40,856 nucleotides of DNA from Oscillospiraceae bacterium (GTDB taxonomy: Bacteria; Bacillota; Clostridia; Oscillospirales; CAG-272): positions 1 to 40,856 of the forward strand of contig SVTI01000011.1 of NCBI GenBank assembly GCA_015063855.1. Direction: 5' to 3'. Made by a program: the position numbers and the translations under genes. The notes under the pieces were generated by a model. The model did not search any database, had not been told where the DNA came from, and was given only the letters and a program-made list of their open reading frames with translations. Below are positions 25,484-33,365 of the stretch, piece by piece. The number at the start of each line of letters is the position of its first letter. Positions within the stretch are counted from its first letter, which is position 1.

Positions 25484-25705
25484 TCGGGTATGAAGTTAAC
25501 TAATAACCGTTTCTACAGTACCCGAAATAAACCAAGCGACAAATTATAGTTTGCGGGTAGCACCCGCGGGCAATAATCGGGCTTGGAAGGGTTTCACCCT
25601 TCACCCTGCTCTTCGGGCTTGAAGTATTGTATTATTTTTTAATTCAGCGCCCGAAATAAGACGAGTGATAAATTATAGTTTATCGGTGAGTTTGCTGTGA
25701 CTTTG
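25460..25705 (+). repeat. Repeat family 1, two tandem copies (d, e)
   Basis: Copy d starts inside the methyltransferase gene: GCGGGTCCGACCCGC, GGCGAATGATCGGG, ATGAAG, a spacer, TACCCGAAATAAACCAAGCG, AAATTATAGTTT. Copy e follows: GCGGGTAGCACCCGC, TAATCGGGCTTGG, then GGGTTTCACCCTTCACCCTG, CTCTTCGGGCTTGAAG, spacer, GCCCGAAATAAGACGAGTG, AAATTATAGTTTATCGGTGA and GTTTGCTGTGAC. Head hairpins differ in sequence but always pair. Confidence 0.85.
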
Positions 25706-25850
25706 TAGGGAAGGCAGACCCTTGCCTTCCGTAAAATTACGATTGATTTAAAGCAACTATATGTCTTAAATAATGCGAAGAGCACTGTCAAAAAGCCTTC
25801 CCTAGCAGGGAAGGGGGACCACGATAGTGGTGGATGAGTAGATCGCCGCT
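25706..25850 (+). repeat. Repeat block with GGAAGG hairpins and MITE half-end
   Basis: A hairpin GGAAGGCA-N6-TGCCTTCC (about 25708-25729) is followed by ATATGTCTTAAATAATGCGA (about 25760) and GAGCACTGTCAAAAAGCCTT, then CCCTAGCAGGGAAGG and GGTGGATGAGTAGA. The part from ATATGTCTTAAATAA to AAAAGCCTTC is nearly identical to 40768-40812. The rest to 25947 is AT-rich with no gene; the SD candidate AAAGGA is far (about 18 nt) from the ecfA1 ATG. Confidence 0.75.
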
Positions 25851-25947
25851 TTGGCTAACTATCCGTAAAGCATTGTACGAAAATAAAACTTTAAGTATTT
25901 ATAATTTTATATTTAAAACACTAAAAGGATAAATCAAAAAATTATCT

Positions 25948-26811
25948 ATGAGCAGCTTTATTGAAATAAAAAATCTTTGCTTCTCCTATCCGGGAGATGC
26001 ACAGAATGCGGCAGTACCCGTACTGCACGATATAAATTTAAATATAAAAAAGGGCGAATATGTAGCGGTCTTGGGCAGAAACGGCTCGGGTAAATCCACC
26101 CTTGCCAAGCTTATGAACCTTATCCTCCTTCCCACCTCGGGAAGCGTCTCGGTAAACGGCAAGCTTCTCTCTGAGGATCTGTCCGACGAGGAGTGTATTG
26201 AGGTAAGAAGGAATATCGGCATGGTCTTCCAGAATCCCGACAATCAGCTTGTGGCAACCGTTGTCGAGGAGGATATTGCCTTCGGTCCCGAAAACTTAGG
26301 TGTTGCACCCGAGGAGATAAGAAGGCGTGTCGACGAGGCCCTTCGGATCGTGGGAATGAGCGACTTTGCCCGTCACAGCCCCCATCAGCTCTCGGGCGGA
26401 CAGAAGCAGCGTATCGCCATTGCGGGAATCATCGCCATTCTGCCCGAATGTATAGTGTTTGACGAATCCACGGCTATGCTCGATCCCTCGGGCAGAAAAG
26501 AGGTCATGGATACCATAGAGGAGCTAAACCGTAACAGAGGTATCACCGTTATCACCATAACCCATAACATGGATGAGGCGGTACGTGCTGACAGAGTCGT
26601 AGTGGTTGACAAGGGGCGTATAGTCAAGGACGGTACACCAAAGCAGGTATTCTCCCGTCCCGAGGAGCTTTGGAGCTTAGGACTGAGCGTTCCTCAGGTC
26701 ACAGAGCTGTTTGATATGCTTCGTTGTCTCGGCGCAGACCTTCCCGAAGGCATAACCGACGAGGAAGAGGGCGCAAAGCTTTTATTTGAATTTATCAAAA
26801 ACAGGAACTGA
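25948..26811 (+). CDS. ecfA1: Energy-coupling factor transporter ATPase EcfA1
   Basis: One of the two ATPases of an ECF-type vitamin/metal importer, on the cytosolic face. 287 residues with Walker A GRNGSGKST (near 43), Q-loop FQNPDNQ, signature LSGGQKQR, Walker B CIVFDESTAMLD and H-loop ITHNMDEA. The C-terminal extension is typical for EcfA. It heads ecfA1-ecfA2-ecfT. No substrate-binding EcfS gene is in the window, so the module is likely shared by several S components (group II). The upstream region is filled with repeats and I see no convincing promoter or riboswitch there. The SD is weak or distant. Confidence 0.93.
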   Translation: MSSFIEIKNLCFSYPGDAQNAAVPVLHDINLNIKKGEYVAVLGRNGSGKSTLAKLMNLILLPTSGSVSVNGKLLSEDLSDEECIEVRRNIGMVFQNPDNQLVATVVEEDIAFGPENLGVAPEEIRRRVDEALRIVGMSDFARHSPHQLSGGQKQRIAIAGIIAILPECIVFDESTAMLDPSGRKEVMDTIEELNRNRGITVITITHNMDEAVRADRVVVVDKGRIVKDGTPKQVFSRPEELWSLGLSVPQVTELFDMLRCLGADLPEGITDEEEGAKLLFEFIKNRN

Positions 26812-26822
26812 AAGAATTAAAT

Positions 26823-27692
26823 ATGGCAAAAATCGAACTTTCGGGAGTAGGCTATACCTACAGCGTCGATACTCCCTTTGAGAAAAAAGCTGTAAATAAT
26901 ATAAATATAGAGATAAAAGAAGGCTCGATCACGGGTATTATCGGTCATACCGGCTCGGGTAAATCCACCCTTGTCCAGATGCTTAACGGACTTATTGCGC
27001 CTACCGAGGGTAAGGTGACTATAGACGGAGTCGATATCAATGCCGATAAAAAGAAGCTCCGTGATATCCGCTTCAGAGTGGGACTTGTCTTCCAGTACCC
27101 CGAGTATCAGCTCTTTGAAGAGACGGTGGAGCGTGATATCGCCTTCGGACCTAAAAATATGGGCTTATCCGATGAAGAGATAGCCGAGAGAGTGCGTAAT
27201 GCGGCTAAATTCTGCTCGCTTACCCCCGAGATCCTTAAAAAATCTCCCTTTGAGCTTTCGGGCGGACAGCAGAGAAGGGCGGCTATAGCGGGAGTTATGG
27301 CAATGACTCCCGAGGTGCTTATCCTTGACGAGCCTGCGGCGGGTCTTGATCCCCAGGGACGCTCGGATATCTTCGGAGGCATCTGCGAGTACCGCAGAAA
27401 GACTGGGGCGACCGTCATTATCGTCAGCCACTCCATGGAGGATATAGCCCGTTACTGCGAAAGGGTTATCGTTATGTCGAAGGGGCAGGTCTTTGCCCAC
27501 GGAGAATGCGACGAGATATTCGCCCGCAGTGCCGAGCTTGAGACGATAGGTCTCGATATCCCTCAGATAGCCCGCGTTTTAAGAAGGGTAAAGGAGCTTG
27601 GTATTGATATCGGTGACGGTATCTATACGGTGGGTGATGCTTACCGTGCCCTTTTACCCTATATAAAGGGAGGTGGCGGCTCTGCTTCGTGA
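26823..27692 (+). CDS. ecfA2: Energy-coupling factor transporter ATPase EcfA2
   Basis: Partner ATPase of EcfA1. 289 residues: Walker A GHTGSGKST, Q-loop FQYPEYQLFEETV (the FQYPE form is usual for EcfA2), signature LSGGQQRR, Walker B VLILDEPAAGLDP and H-loop VSHSMEDIA. The start is 11 nt after the ecfA1 stop. The last codons overlap the SD and start of ecfT. Confidence 0.93.
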   Translation: MAKIELSGVGYTYSVDTPFEKKAVNNINIEIKEGSITGIIGHTGSGKSTLVQMLNGLIAPTEGKVTIDGVDINADKKKLRDIRFRVGLVFQYPEYQLFEETVERDIAFGPKNMGLSDEEIAERVRNAAKFCSLTPEILKKSPFELSGGQQRRAAIAGVMAMTPEVLILDEPAAGLDPQGRSDIFGGICEYRRKTGATVIIVSHSMEDIARYCERVIVMSKGQVFAHGECDEIFARSAELETIGLDIPQIARVLRRVKELGIDIGDGIYTVGDAYRALLPYIKGGGGSAS

Positions 27693-28500
27693 TATAACTC
27701 TCGGACAGTATTTTCCGGGTAACTCTCCCCTGCACCGTGCAGACCCGAGATTTAAGATAATACTGACAATAATATATATAGTAGCTCTCTTTCTGGCAAA
27801 GACAGCGGCGGCATATCTTCTTATGATAGCCTTCACCCTTGTGATGGTTGCCGTCTCCCGTATACCGCTCAAGATAGTGTTCCGCGGCTTCAAGGCGCTG
27901 ATATTCATTATCGCCTTTACCTCGGTATTAAATATCTTCTGGACCAAGGGTGATCATCTGCTTTTTGAGTTTAAATTTATTAAGGTATATGCAGAGGGTA
28001 TATTTACCGCCGTTACCATGGTACTGCGACTTATATGTCTGCTTATCGGTTCAAGCGTGCTTGTATCCTATACCACATCGCCCATATCTCTTACCTACGG
28101 AATAGAGAGACTTCTTGCACCCTTGGCTGCCATAAAGCTGCCCGTGCACGAATTTTCCATGATGATGACTATCGCGCTTCGCTTTATTCCCACCCTCATT
28201 GAGGAGACGGATAAGATAATGAGCGCACAGAAGGCAAGGGGTGCGGATTTTACCTCGGGCAATCTTATTCAGAGAGCCAAGGCTCTCATACCGATACTTA
28301 TTCCCCTCTTCGTATCGGCATTTCGCCGTGCGGACGAGCTTGCGGTGGCTATGGAGTGCCGTTGTTATCACGGCGGCAAGGGAAGAACCAGGATGACTAA
28401 GCTGAAGGCAAAGCCTCTTGATATTATCCTTGTTATTCTCTTCGGTGCTTTTGCGGCGGGAATGATATTTATAAACAAAATAACCGTATTTGGATTTTGA
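27682..28500 (+). CDS. ecfT: Energy-coupling factor transmembrane protein EcfT, probable CTG start
   Basis: Membrane scaffold linking EcfA1/A2 to S components. Opening (M)LRDITLGQYFPGNSPLHRAD is the family signature. About five membrane segments run from FKIILTIIYIVALFL to the C-terminus, and cytosolic coupling helices carry MSAQKARGADF and ELAVAMECRCYHGG (the paired Ala-Arg-Gly motifs that grip the ATPases). 272 residues from 27682. The longest frame opens with GTG at 27673, but that codon overlaps the SD GGGAGG (27668-27673). The CTG at 27682 is 8 nt after it and lines up with the family N-terminus, so CTG is the likely start. It overlaps ecfA2 by 11 nt. Confidence 0.88.
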   Translation: MLRDITLGQYFPGNSPLHRADPRFKIILTIIYIVALFLAKTAAAYLLMIAFTLVMVAVSRIPLKIVFRGFKALIFIIAFTSVLNIFWTKGDHLLFEFKFIKVYAEGIFTAVTMVLRLICLLIGSSVLVSYTTSPISLTYGIERLLAPLAAIKLPVHEFSMMMTIALRFIPTLIEETDKIMSAQKARGADFTSGNLIQRAKALIPILIPLFVSAFRRADELAVAMECRCYHGGKGRTRMTKLKAKPLDIILVILFGAFAAGMIFINKITVFGF

Positions 28501-28526
28501 TAACTGATGAAGGGAGGATCTGCCGA

Positions 28527-29294
28527 ATGAAGATAAGGCTTGATATTTCGTATCTCGGAACAGAATATTGCGGCTGGCAGGTTCAACCCGACAAGCCTAC
28601 GGTACAGAAATTTATGCAGAATGCCTGCGAAAGGGCATTTTCCGCCAAATGTGAGGTAACGGGCTGCAGCCGTACAGACAGCGGCGTCCATGCAAGGAGC
28701 TTTATATGTACCTGCGAATATGACGGCGGAAATAATATTCCCTTTGACCGTATTCCCATAGCCTTGAATCTACACCTGCCTCCCGATATCAGAGTAAGGT
28801 CTGCCTGCGAGGCATCGGCAGATTTTCATCCGAGATATTCGGCTGTCGGTAAGGAATACGAGTATATCTTCTGTGACAGCCCCTATCACGATCCCTTTAT
28901 GTACGGCAGAGTGACCTTCACCCCCTCCCTTGACGAGAAAAAGATGAATTTATCTGCCGCAAGGATAGTCGGAAAACATGATTTTGCCTGCTTTATGGCA
29001 AGCGGCTCCAAGATCACCGATACGGTACGTACCGTCTATGATTGCAGAGTCAGGCGTGAGGGTAACCTCGTTATACTTACGGTAAGTGCCGACGGATTTC
29101 TCTACAATATGGTGCGTATAATCGCAGGAACCCTTATGCAATGCGGCAGAGGTGCTCTTACAGAGGCAGATATAGACAGAATAATAAGGTCGGGGGACAG
29201 AAAAAACGCAGGACAGACTCTTATGCCCTGCGGACTATATCTGAACAAGGTGTTTTATAACGAAGGAAAGGAGAACGAGAATGAGACAGAATAA
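28527..29294 (+). CDS. truA: tRNA pseudouridine synthase TruA
   Basis: Makes pseudouridine at positions 38-40 of tRNA anticodon stems. 255 residues. The catalytic Asp sits in GCSRTDSGVHAR (near residue 52), with ALNLHLPPDIRV, FHPRYSAVGKEYEY and the C-terminal GFLYNMVRIIAGTLMQCGRG. ATG 28527 is chosen for GGGAGG 9 nt upstream; a TTG at 28497 inside ecfT lacks an SD. ecfA1-ecfA2-ecfT-truA is a frequent Firmicute order, often inside the ribosomal protein region, which is not present here. The 3' end overlaps the next start. Confidence 0.96.
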   Translation: MKIRLDISYLGTEYCGWQVQPDKPTVQKFMQNACERAFSAKCEVTGCSRTDSGVHARSFICTCEYDGGNNIPFDRIPIALNLHLPPDIRVRSACEASADFHPRYSAVGKEYEYIFCDSPYHDPFMYGRVTFTPSLDEKKMNLSAARIVGKHDFACFMASGSKITDTVRTVYDCRVRREGNLVILTVSADGFLYNMVRIIAGTLMQCGRGALTEADIDRIIRSGDRKNAGQTLMPCGLYLNKVFYNEGKENENETE

Positions 29295-30555
29295 AAACAA
29301 ATCTGTGGTCGAGGATCTTGTCCCCGAGCTTGAGGTACGTCCCTTAGCCGAGGTCAATGAATATTATATCGATATCTCCAATAAATTTAAAACAGCCAAA
29401 TATTCGATGCTCATTATCCTTGTGGTGTTTGTTCTCTCAATGATATCGATATTCAGAAGCGATATTACCATTGAGAATTTCAAATATCTTGCCAGAGCCT
29501 TCTCTACAGAGACCATGGGCTATTCCGAGGGATATGCTGATATCTTCTACGATACCGCAGGAGTCGTGGACCTTGAGGTATTCAACTCAAGCATCGTTAC
29601 AGTCAAGACAGACGAAGTTTCCTTCTATGATATGAACGGTAACAACACCGAGAATCTTGAGATCGATCAGATATCTCCCACCGTAGTAACTCAGGGAAAA
29701 TATATGCTGGTCTATGATATGAACGGCTACAGCTTCGCTCTGTTCAACAATTTCTCAAAGCTGGCATCCGAGACCTACGAGTACCCCATATCCTGTGCGG
29801 CGGTATCCGAGGAGGGTATGTATGCCGTGGTTACAAAAAGCAGAAACTATCAGTCGATAATATATCTCTACGATCATAACTATAACCTCGTTACAAAGAT
29901 ATACAGAGACAAATATATCAGCGACGTTAAGATAGACGAGGACGGTGATAAGGTTCTGTTTACCTCCTTCTATGCCAAGGACGGTAAGTATATCAGCCAG
30001 ACCGAGACCTATACCCCCTATACCAAGGACGAGAAAAAGGCTACCGCTACCCATATTTCCGAAAATTCCATAGCGGTGACCTGCGATTTCTTCGGCAACG
30101 GCGGCTACAGCGTTCTTACCAACCATTCTCTTATCTTCTTCGATAAGAAGGATGAGCTTATAAGTGAGTTCTATCTCGGCAATATCGTTCCGAATAAATG
30201 CTTTATCCTCGAAGATAAGGTGGTTCTGGCATATAATAAGAATATTATAGGCTCACAGACCGAGATGAAGGTATTTTCGGATAAGGGTAAGGAGCTGTTC
30301 ACCTTAGAGCTTGAGGATAAAATACTTGACAGCGCCTATAACGGAAACGATCTTTACCTGCTTCTTGATACCAATAAGATGGTCAAGATAGACCTTACCA
30401 ATAAAAAATCACCGATCTTCACAGAGGTCGATAAGGGTACAAACAGTATATATCTTGCCGATGAGGAAAACCTTATTGCAGGTTATTCCAATATGGCAAG
30501 GGCATATAAGCTGGACGAAATGTTTACTCAAAAAAAGGAGGAGAATAAAAAATGA
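29281..30555 (+). CDS. DUF5711 family membrane-anchored beta-propeller-like protein
   Basis: 424 residues. A short cytosolic N-terminus and one membrane helix (about 40-60, YSMLIILVVFVLSMISIF) precede a long extracytoplasmic domain of repeated beta-hairpins with aromatic turns (YDMNGNNTENL, LYDHNYNLVTKIYRDKYISD, KVFSDKGKELFTLELEDKIL), as expected for a propeller. This matches DUF5711; function unknown. ATG follows AAAGGAGAACGAGA inside the end of truA. It overlaps cvpA by ATGA. The pairing with CvpA and a Clp ATPase suggests an envelope or stress-related job, which is inference. Confidence 0.82.
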   Translation: MRQNKNKSVVEDLVPELEVRPLAEVNEYYIDISNKFKTAKYSMLIILVVFVLSMISIFRSDITIENFKYLARAFSTETMGYSEGYADIFYDTAGVVDLEVFNSSIVTVKTDEVSFYDMNGNNTENLEIDQISPTVVTQGKYMLVYDMNGYSFALFNNFSKLASETYEYPISCAAVSEEGMYAVVTKSRNYQSIIYLYDHNYNLVTKIYRDKYISDVKIDEDGDKVLFTSFYAKDGKYISQTETYTPYTKDEKKATATHISENSIAVTCDFFGNGGYSVLTNHSLIFFDKKDELISEFYLGNIVPNKCFILEDKVVLAYNKNIIGSQTEMKVFSDKGKELFTLELEDKILDSAYNGNDLYLLLDTNKMVKIDLTNKKSPIFTEVDKGTNSIYLADEENLIAGYSNMARAYKLDEMFTQKKEENKK

Positions 30556-31010
30556 GTTGGTTAGCCGATCTTATACTTATTGCGATAATAGCAGTCTGTG
30601 CGGTCAAGGGATGGCGTAACGGTTTTATTTCCACCGTTATCCGAACAGCCTCCTTTGTCATATCGATCCTTATATCCTCCCTTTTGTGCGAGAGCGTGGC
30701 GAAGCTGTTTAAGGTAAACGAGACTGTGGCAAACATTCTTGCCTTCGTTCTCATATTCCTTCTCTCACTTCTGCTTCTGCGCTTTGCGGCGTTTATCACA
30801 AAGAAGCTCGGTAAGATAAAGCTTATCAAGAAGACCAACGAGATCCTCGGTCTTGTTTTCGGTATACTTTTAGGCTTATTCTATGCATGGGTGACAGCTC
30901 TTCTTGCAGGAACCGTAATATCCGTAATTTCAAAGGAAGCTCTTACAGACACCTTCCTTCTTGAGCTCTTGTATGAGTTCAATCCCGTAGCCTTATTTAA
31001 TTTATTCTAA
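30552..31010 (+). CDS. CvpA family membrane protein
   Basis: 152 residues with four hydrophobic segments, including DLILIAIIAVCAVKGWRNGF at the start (the family's xxGxxxGf/WRNGF motif), SFVISILISSLLC, ILAFVLIFLLSLLLLRFAAF and VFGILLGLFYAWVTALLAG. CvpA proteins are inner-membrane proteins, named for colicin V production in E. coli; in Firmicutes their role is unclear. The SD is a strong GGAGGAG in the end of the DUF5711 gene. It is 21 nt upstream of the Clp ATPase gene. Confidence 0.85.
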   Translation: MSWLADLILIAIIAVCAVKGWRNGFISTVIRTASFVISILISSLLCESVAKLFKVNETVANILAFVLIFLLSLLLLRFAAFITKKLGKIKLIKKTNEILGLVFGILLGLFYAWVTALLAGTVISVISKEALTDTFLLELLYEFNPVALFNLF

Positions 31011-31031
31011 TATTCAGAAAAGGAAAGCAAA

Positions 31032-33347
31032 ATGCAGTTATGTTCAAGATGCCATAAGCGTATGGCAGTAGTATTTATTACACATATAGTAGACAATAAG
31101 CCCATAAACGAGGGCATATGTATAAAGTGCGCCAAGGAGCTTGGTATTGCGCCCGTCAACGATATGATCGAAAAGATGGGCTTAGGCGAGGAGGACCTTG
31201 AGCGTATGGAGATGGAAATGGAGGATATGCTTGAAGCATCGGGCGGTGACCTTACCGAGATGCCTGATGAGAGCGAGGGCAGAACTCCCCCCATAGATTT
31301 CAAGAAGATCTTCGGAGGTGCCATGCCCCCCGTAAATCCGGGTGCGCCTAATACATCCAAGCAGCCGCCCAAGGGAGGAAAGCAGGAGAAAAACAAGGCT
31401 CCCGAAAAGAAGTTCTTAGGGCTATACTGCCTCGATCTTACCGAGCGTGCAAGACAGGGTAAGTTAGACAATATCATCGGCAGAGACAGAGAGCTTTCGA
31501 GACTTACACAGATACTCTGCCGCCGTCAGAAGAATAATCCCTGCCTTATCGGTGAGCCCGGTGTAGGTAAGACCGCCATTGCCGAGGCTCTGGCGCAGAA
31601 TATAGTTAAGGGTAACGTTCCCTTCAAGCTCAAGGAGAAGGAGGTACACCTTGTTGATATGACCGCCCTTGTGGCAGGAACACAGTTCAGAGGTCAGTTC
31701 GAGTCGAGAATGAAGGGACTCATCAACGAGGTCAAGGCCTTAGGCAACGTCATCCTTGTTATAGACGAGGTTCATTCTATTGTCGGTGCAGGCGACTCCG
31801 AGGGCTCTATGAATGCGGCAAATATCTTAAAGCCCGCACTCTCCCGCGGTGAGATACAGGTAATAGGTGCCACAACTCTCACCGAATACCGTAAATATAT
31901 AGAGAAGGACAGCGCTCTTGAGCGCCGCTTCCAGCCCATTATAGTAGATGAGCCCTCCTCCGAGGATACTGTAAAGATACTCATGGGCATCAAGGGTTAT
32001 TATGAGAGCTTCCATGCCATAAAGATACCCAATGAGATAATCAGACGCGCGGTATATCTCTCCGAGAGATATATCACCGAGAGATATCTTCCCGACAAGG
32101 CTATCGACCTTCTTGACGAGGCATCGGCTTACGTTGCTCTCTCACATCCCGTAGTGGGACGCTTCCAGGAGCTTAAGCGCTCGGTTTCCGAGACGGCAAA
32201 GAAGCGTGTGGATTTAGAGGCTCAGACCGAGAAGATAAACGACGAGAAGAAATTAGAGCAGCATTATAAGCTTATAGCAGACCTTAAGGTCAAGGAGTTA
32301 AACGAGGTAGAGGAGATGAACTCTATCTCCGAGGAGGCAGCCTCGGTATGTCTTACCACCGAGGATCTGGCATCTGTTATCGAGGTATGGACGGGTATTC
32401 CCGCCTCCAATATTACCGAGCATGAGTTCGGCAGGATAAACAAGCTTGCCGAGAGACTTAAGGCACGTATCGTAGGTCAGGACGATGCGGTTGAGGCTGT
32501 GGCGAGAGCTATCAAGCGTTCCCGTGCAGGTATTTCCTATAAGCGTAAGCCCGTATCCTTCATATTTGCAGGTCCTACAGGTGTGGGTAAGACAGAGCTG
32601 GTAAAGACTCTGGCGGCAGATCTTTTTGACTCCCCCGAGACCCTTATCAGACTTGACATGTCCGAATTTATGGAGAAGCACAGCGTTTCCCGTATCATCG
32701 GCTCACCTCCCGGATACGTAGGCTATGACGATGCGGGTCAGCTTACCGAGAAGATCAGACGTAAGCCCTACTCCGTGGTTCTCTTCGACGAGATAGAGAA
32801 GGCTCATCCCGACGTGCTCAACGTTCTTCTCCAGATCCTTGACGACGGCAGAATAACCGATGCTCAGGGACGTACCGTAAGCTTTGAAAATGCGATAATC
32901 GTTATGACCACAAATGCGGGAAGCAATCTTAACACCAATGCGGCAGGCTTCTCGGGTAACTTCGATCAGAGAAATGAGGATAAGACCATGAAGGCTCTTT
33001 CCGATTTTCTTCGTCCCGAATTTATCAACCGTGTCGACTCTGTTATCACCTTCCGTTCCCTTGATGAAAGGGATTTCGTAAGCATCGCACGTATCATGCT
33101 CGACGACCTCATGAAGGTGCTTCGTGACAGAGAGATCAAGGCTGACTATACAGATGCGGCGGCTGAGTTTGTAGCAAAGAGCTCCTACTCCCGTAAGTTC
33201 GGCGCAAGAAATATGCGCCGCTTTATCGAAAAGAATATAGAGGATGTTCTGGCTGAGAAGATCATCTCATCCTACAACAAGGATATCGGTATAGTTACCG
33301 TAGACAAAAAGGAAGAGGACGAAGGACTTACCATACTCTGTATCTGA
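31032..33347 (+). CDS. ClpE-like AAA+ unfoldase (Clp protease ATP-binding subunit)
   Basis: 771 residues. Residues 1-40 form a Cys4 zinc finger (CSRC at 4-7, CIKC at 34-37) in place of the usual Clp N-domain, as in ClpE. An acidic/proline linker (about 65-130) follows. AAA-1 has GEPGVGKT (near 175), [10 protein letters not shown] and ERRFQP; a short coiled-coil middle region spans about 385-440; AAA-2 has GPTGVGKT (near 514), [10 protein letters not shown] and [17 protein letters not shown] near 635 sits where the ClpP-binding loop ([LIV]G[FL]) lies, with Ala in the first place. It should unfold substrates for ClpP. No CtsR operator was seen upstream; transcription likely comes from the operon. 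SD AAAAGGAAAG. Confidence 0.9.
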   Translation: MQLCSRCHKRMAVVFITHIVDNKPINEGICIKCAKELGIAPVNDMIEKMGLGEEDLERMEMEMEDMLEASGGDLTEMPDESEGRTPPIDFKKIFGGAMPPVNPGAPNTSKQPPKGGKQEKNKAPEKKFLGLYCLDLTERARQGKLDNIIGRDRELSRLTQILCRRQKNNPCLIGEPGVGKTAIAEALAQNIVKGNVPFKLKEKEVHLVDMTALVAGTQFRGQFESRMKGLINEVKALGNVILVIDEVHSIVGAGDSEGSMNAANILKPALSRGEIQVIGATTLTEYRKYIEKDSALERRFQPIIVDEPSSEDTVKILMGIKGYYESFHAIKIPNEIIRRAVYLSERYITERYLPDKAIDLLDEASAYVALSHPVVGRFQELKRSVSETAKKRVDLEAQTEKINDEKKLEQHYKLIADLKVKELNEVEEMNSISEEAASVCLTTEDLASVIEVWTGIPASNITEHEFGRINKLAERLKARIVGQDDAVEAVARAIKRSRAGISYKRKPVSFIFAGPTGVGKTELVKTLAADLFDSPETLIRLDMSEFMEKHSVSRIIGSPPGYVGYDDAGQLTEKIRRKPYSVVLFDEIEKAHPDVLNVLLQILDDGRITDAQGRTVSFENAIIVMTTNAGSNLNTNAAGFSGNFDQRNEDKTMKALSDFLRPEFINRVDSVITFRSLDERDFVSIARIMLDDLMKVLRDREIKADYTDAAAEFVAKSSYSRKFGARNMRRFIEKNIEDVLAEKIISSYNKDIGIVTVDKKEEDEGLTILCI

Positions 33348-33365
33348 TTTAAGCAGGAAAAAGAA

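Noticed and set aside
25706-25947. Riboswitch upstream of the ECF operon
   Set aside because: The region is made of the repeat modules seen elsewhere next to unrelated genes; no known vitamin or metal aptamer motif was recognised.
28497-28526. TTG start for truA inside ecfT
   Set aside because: No SD before it, and the added residues are not TruA-like; ATG 28527 has GGGAGG at good spacing.
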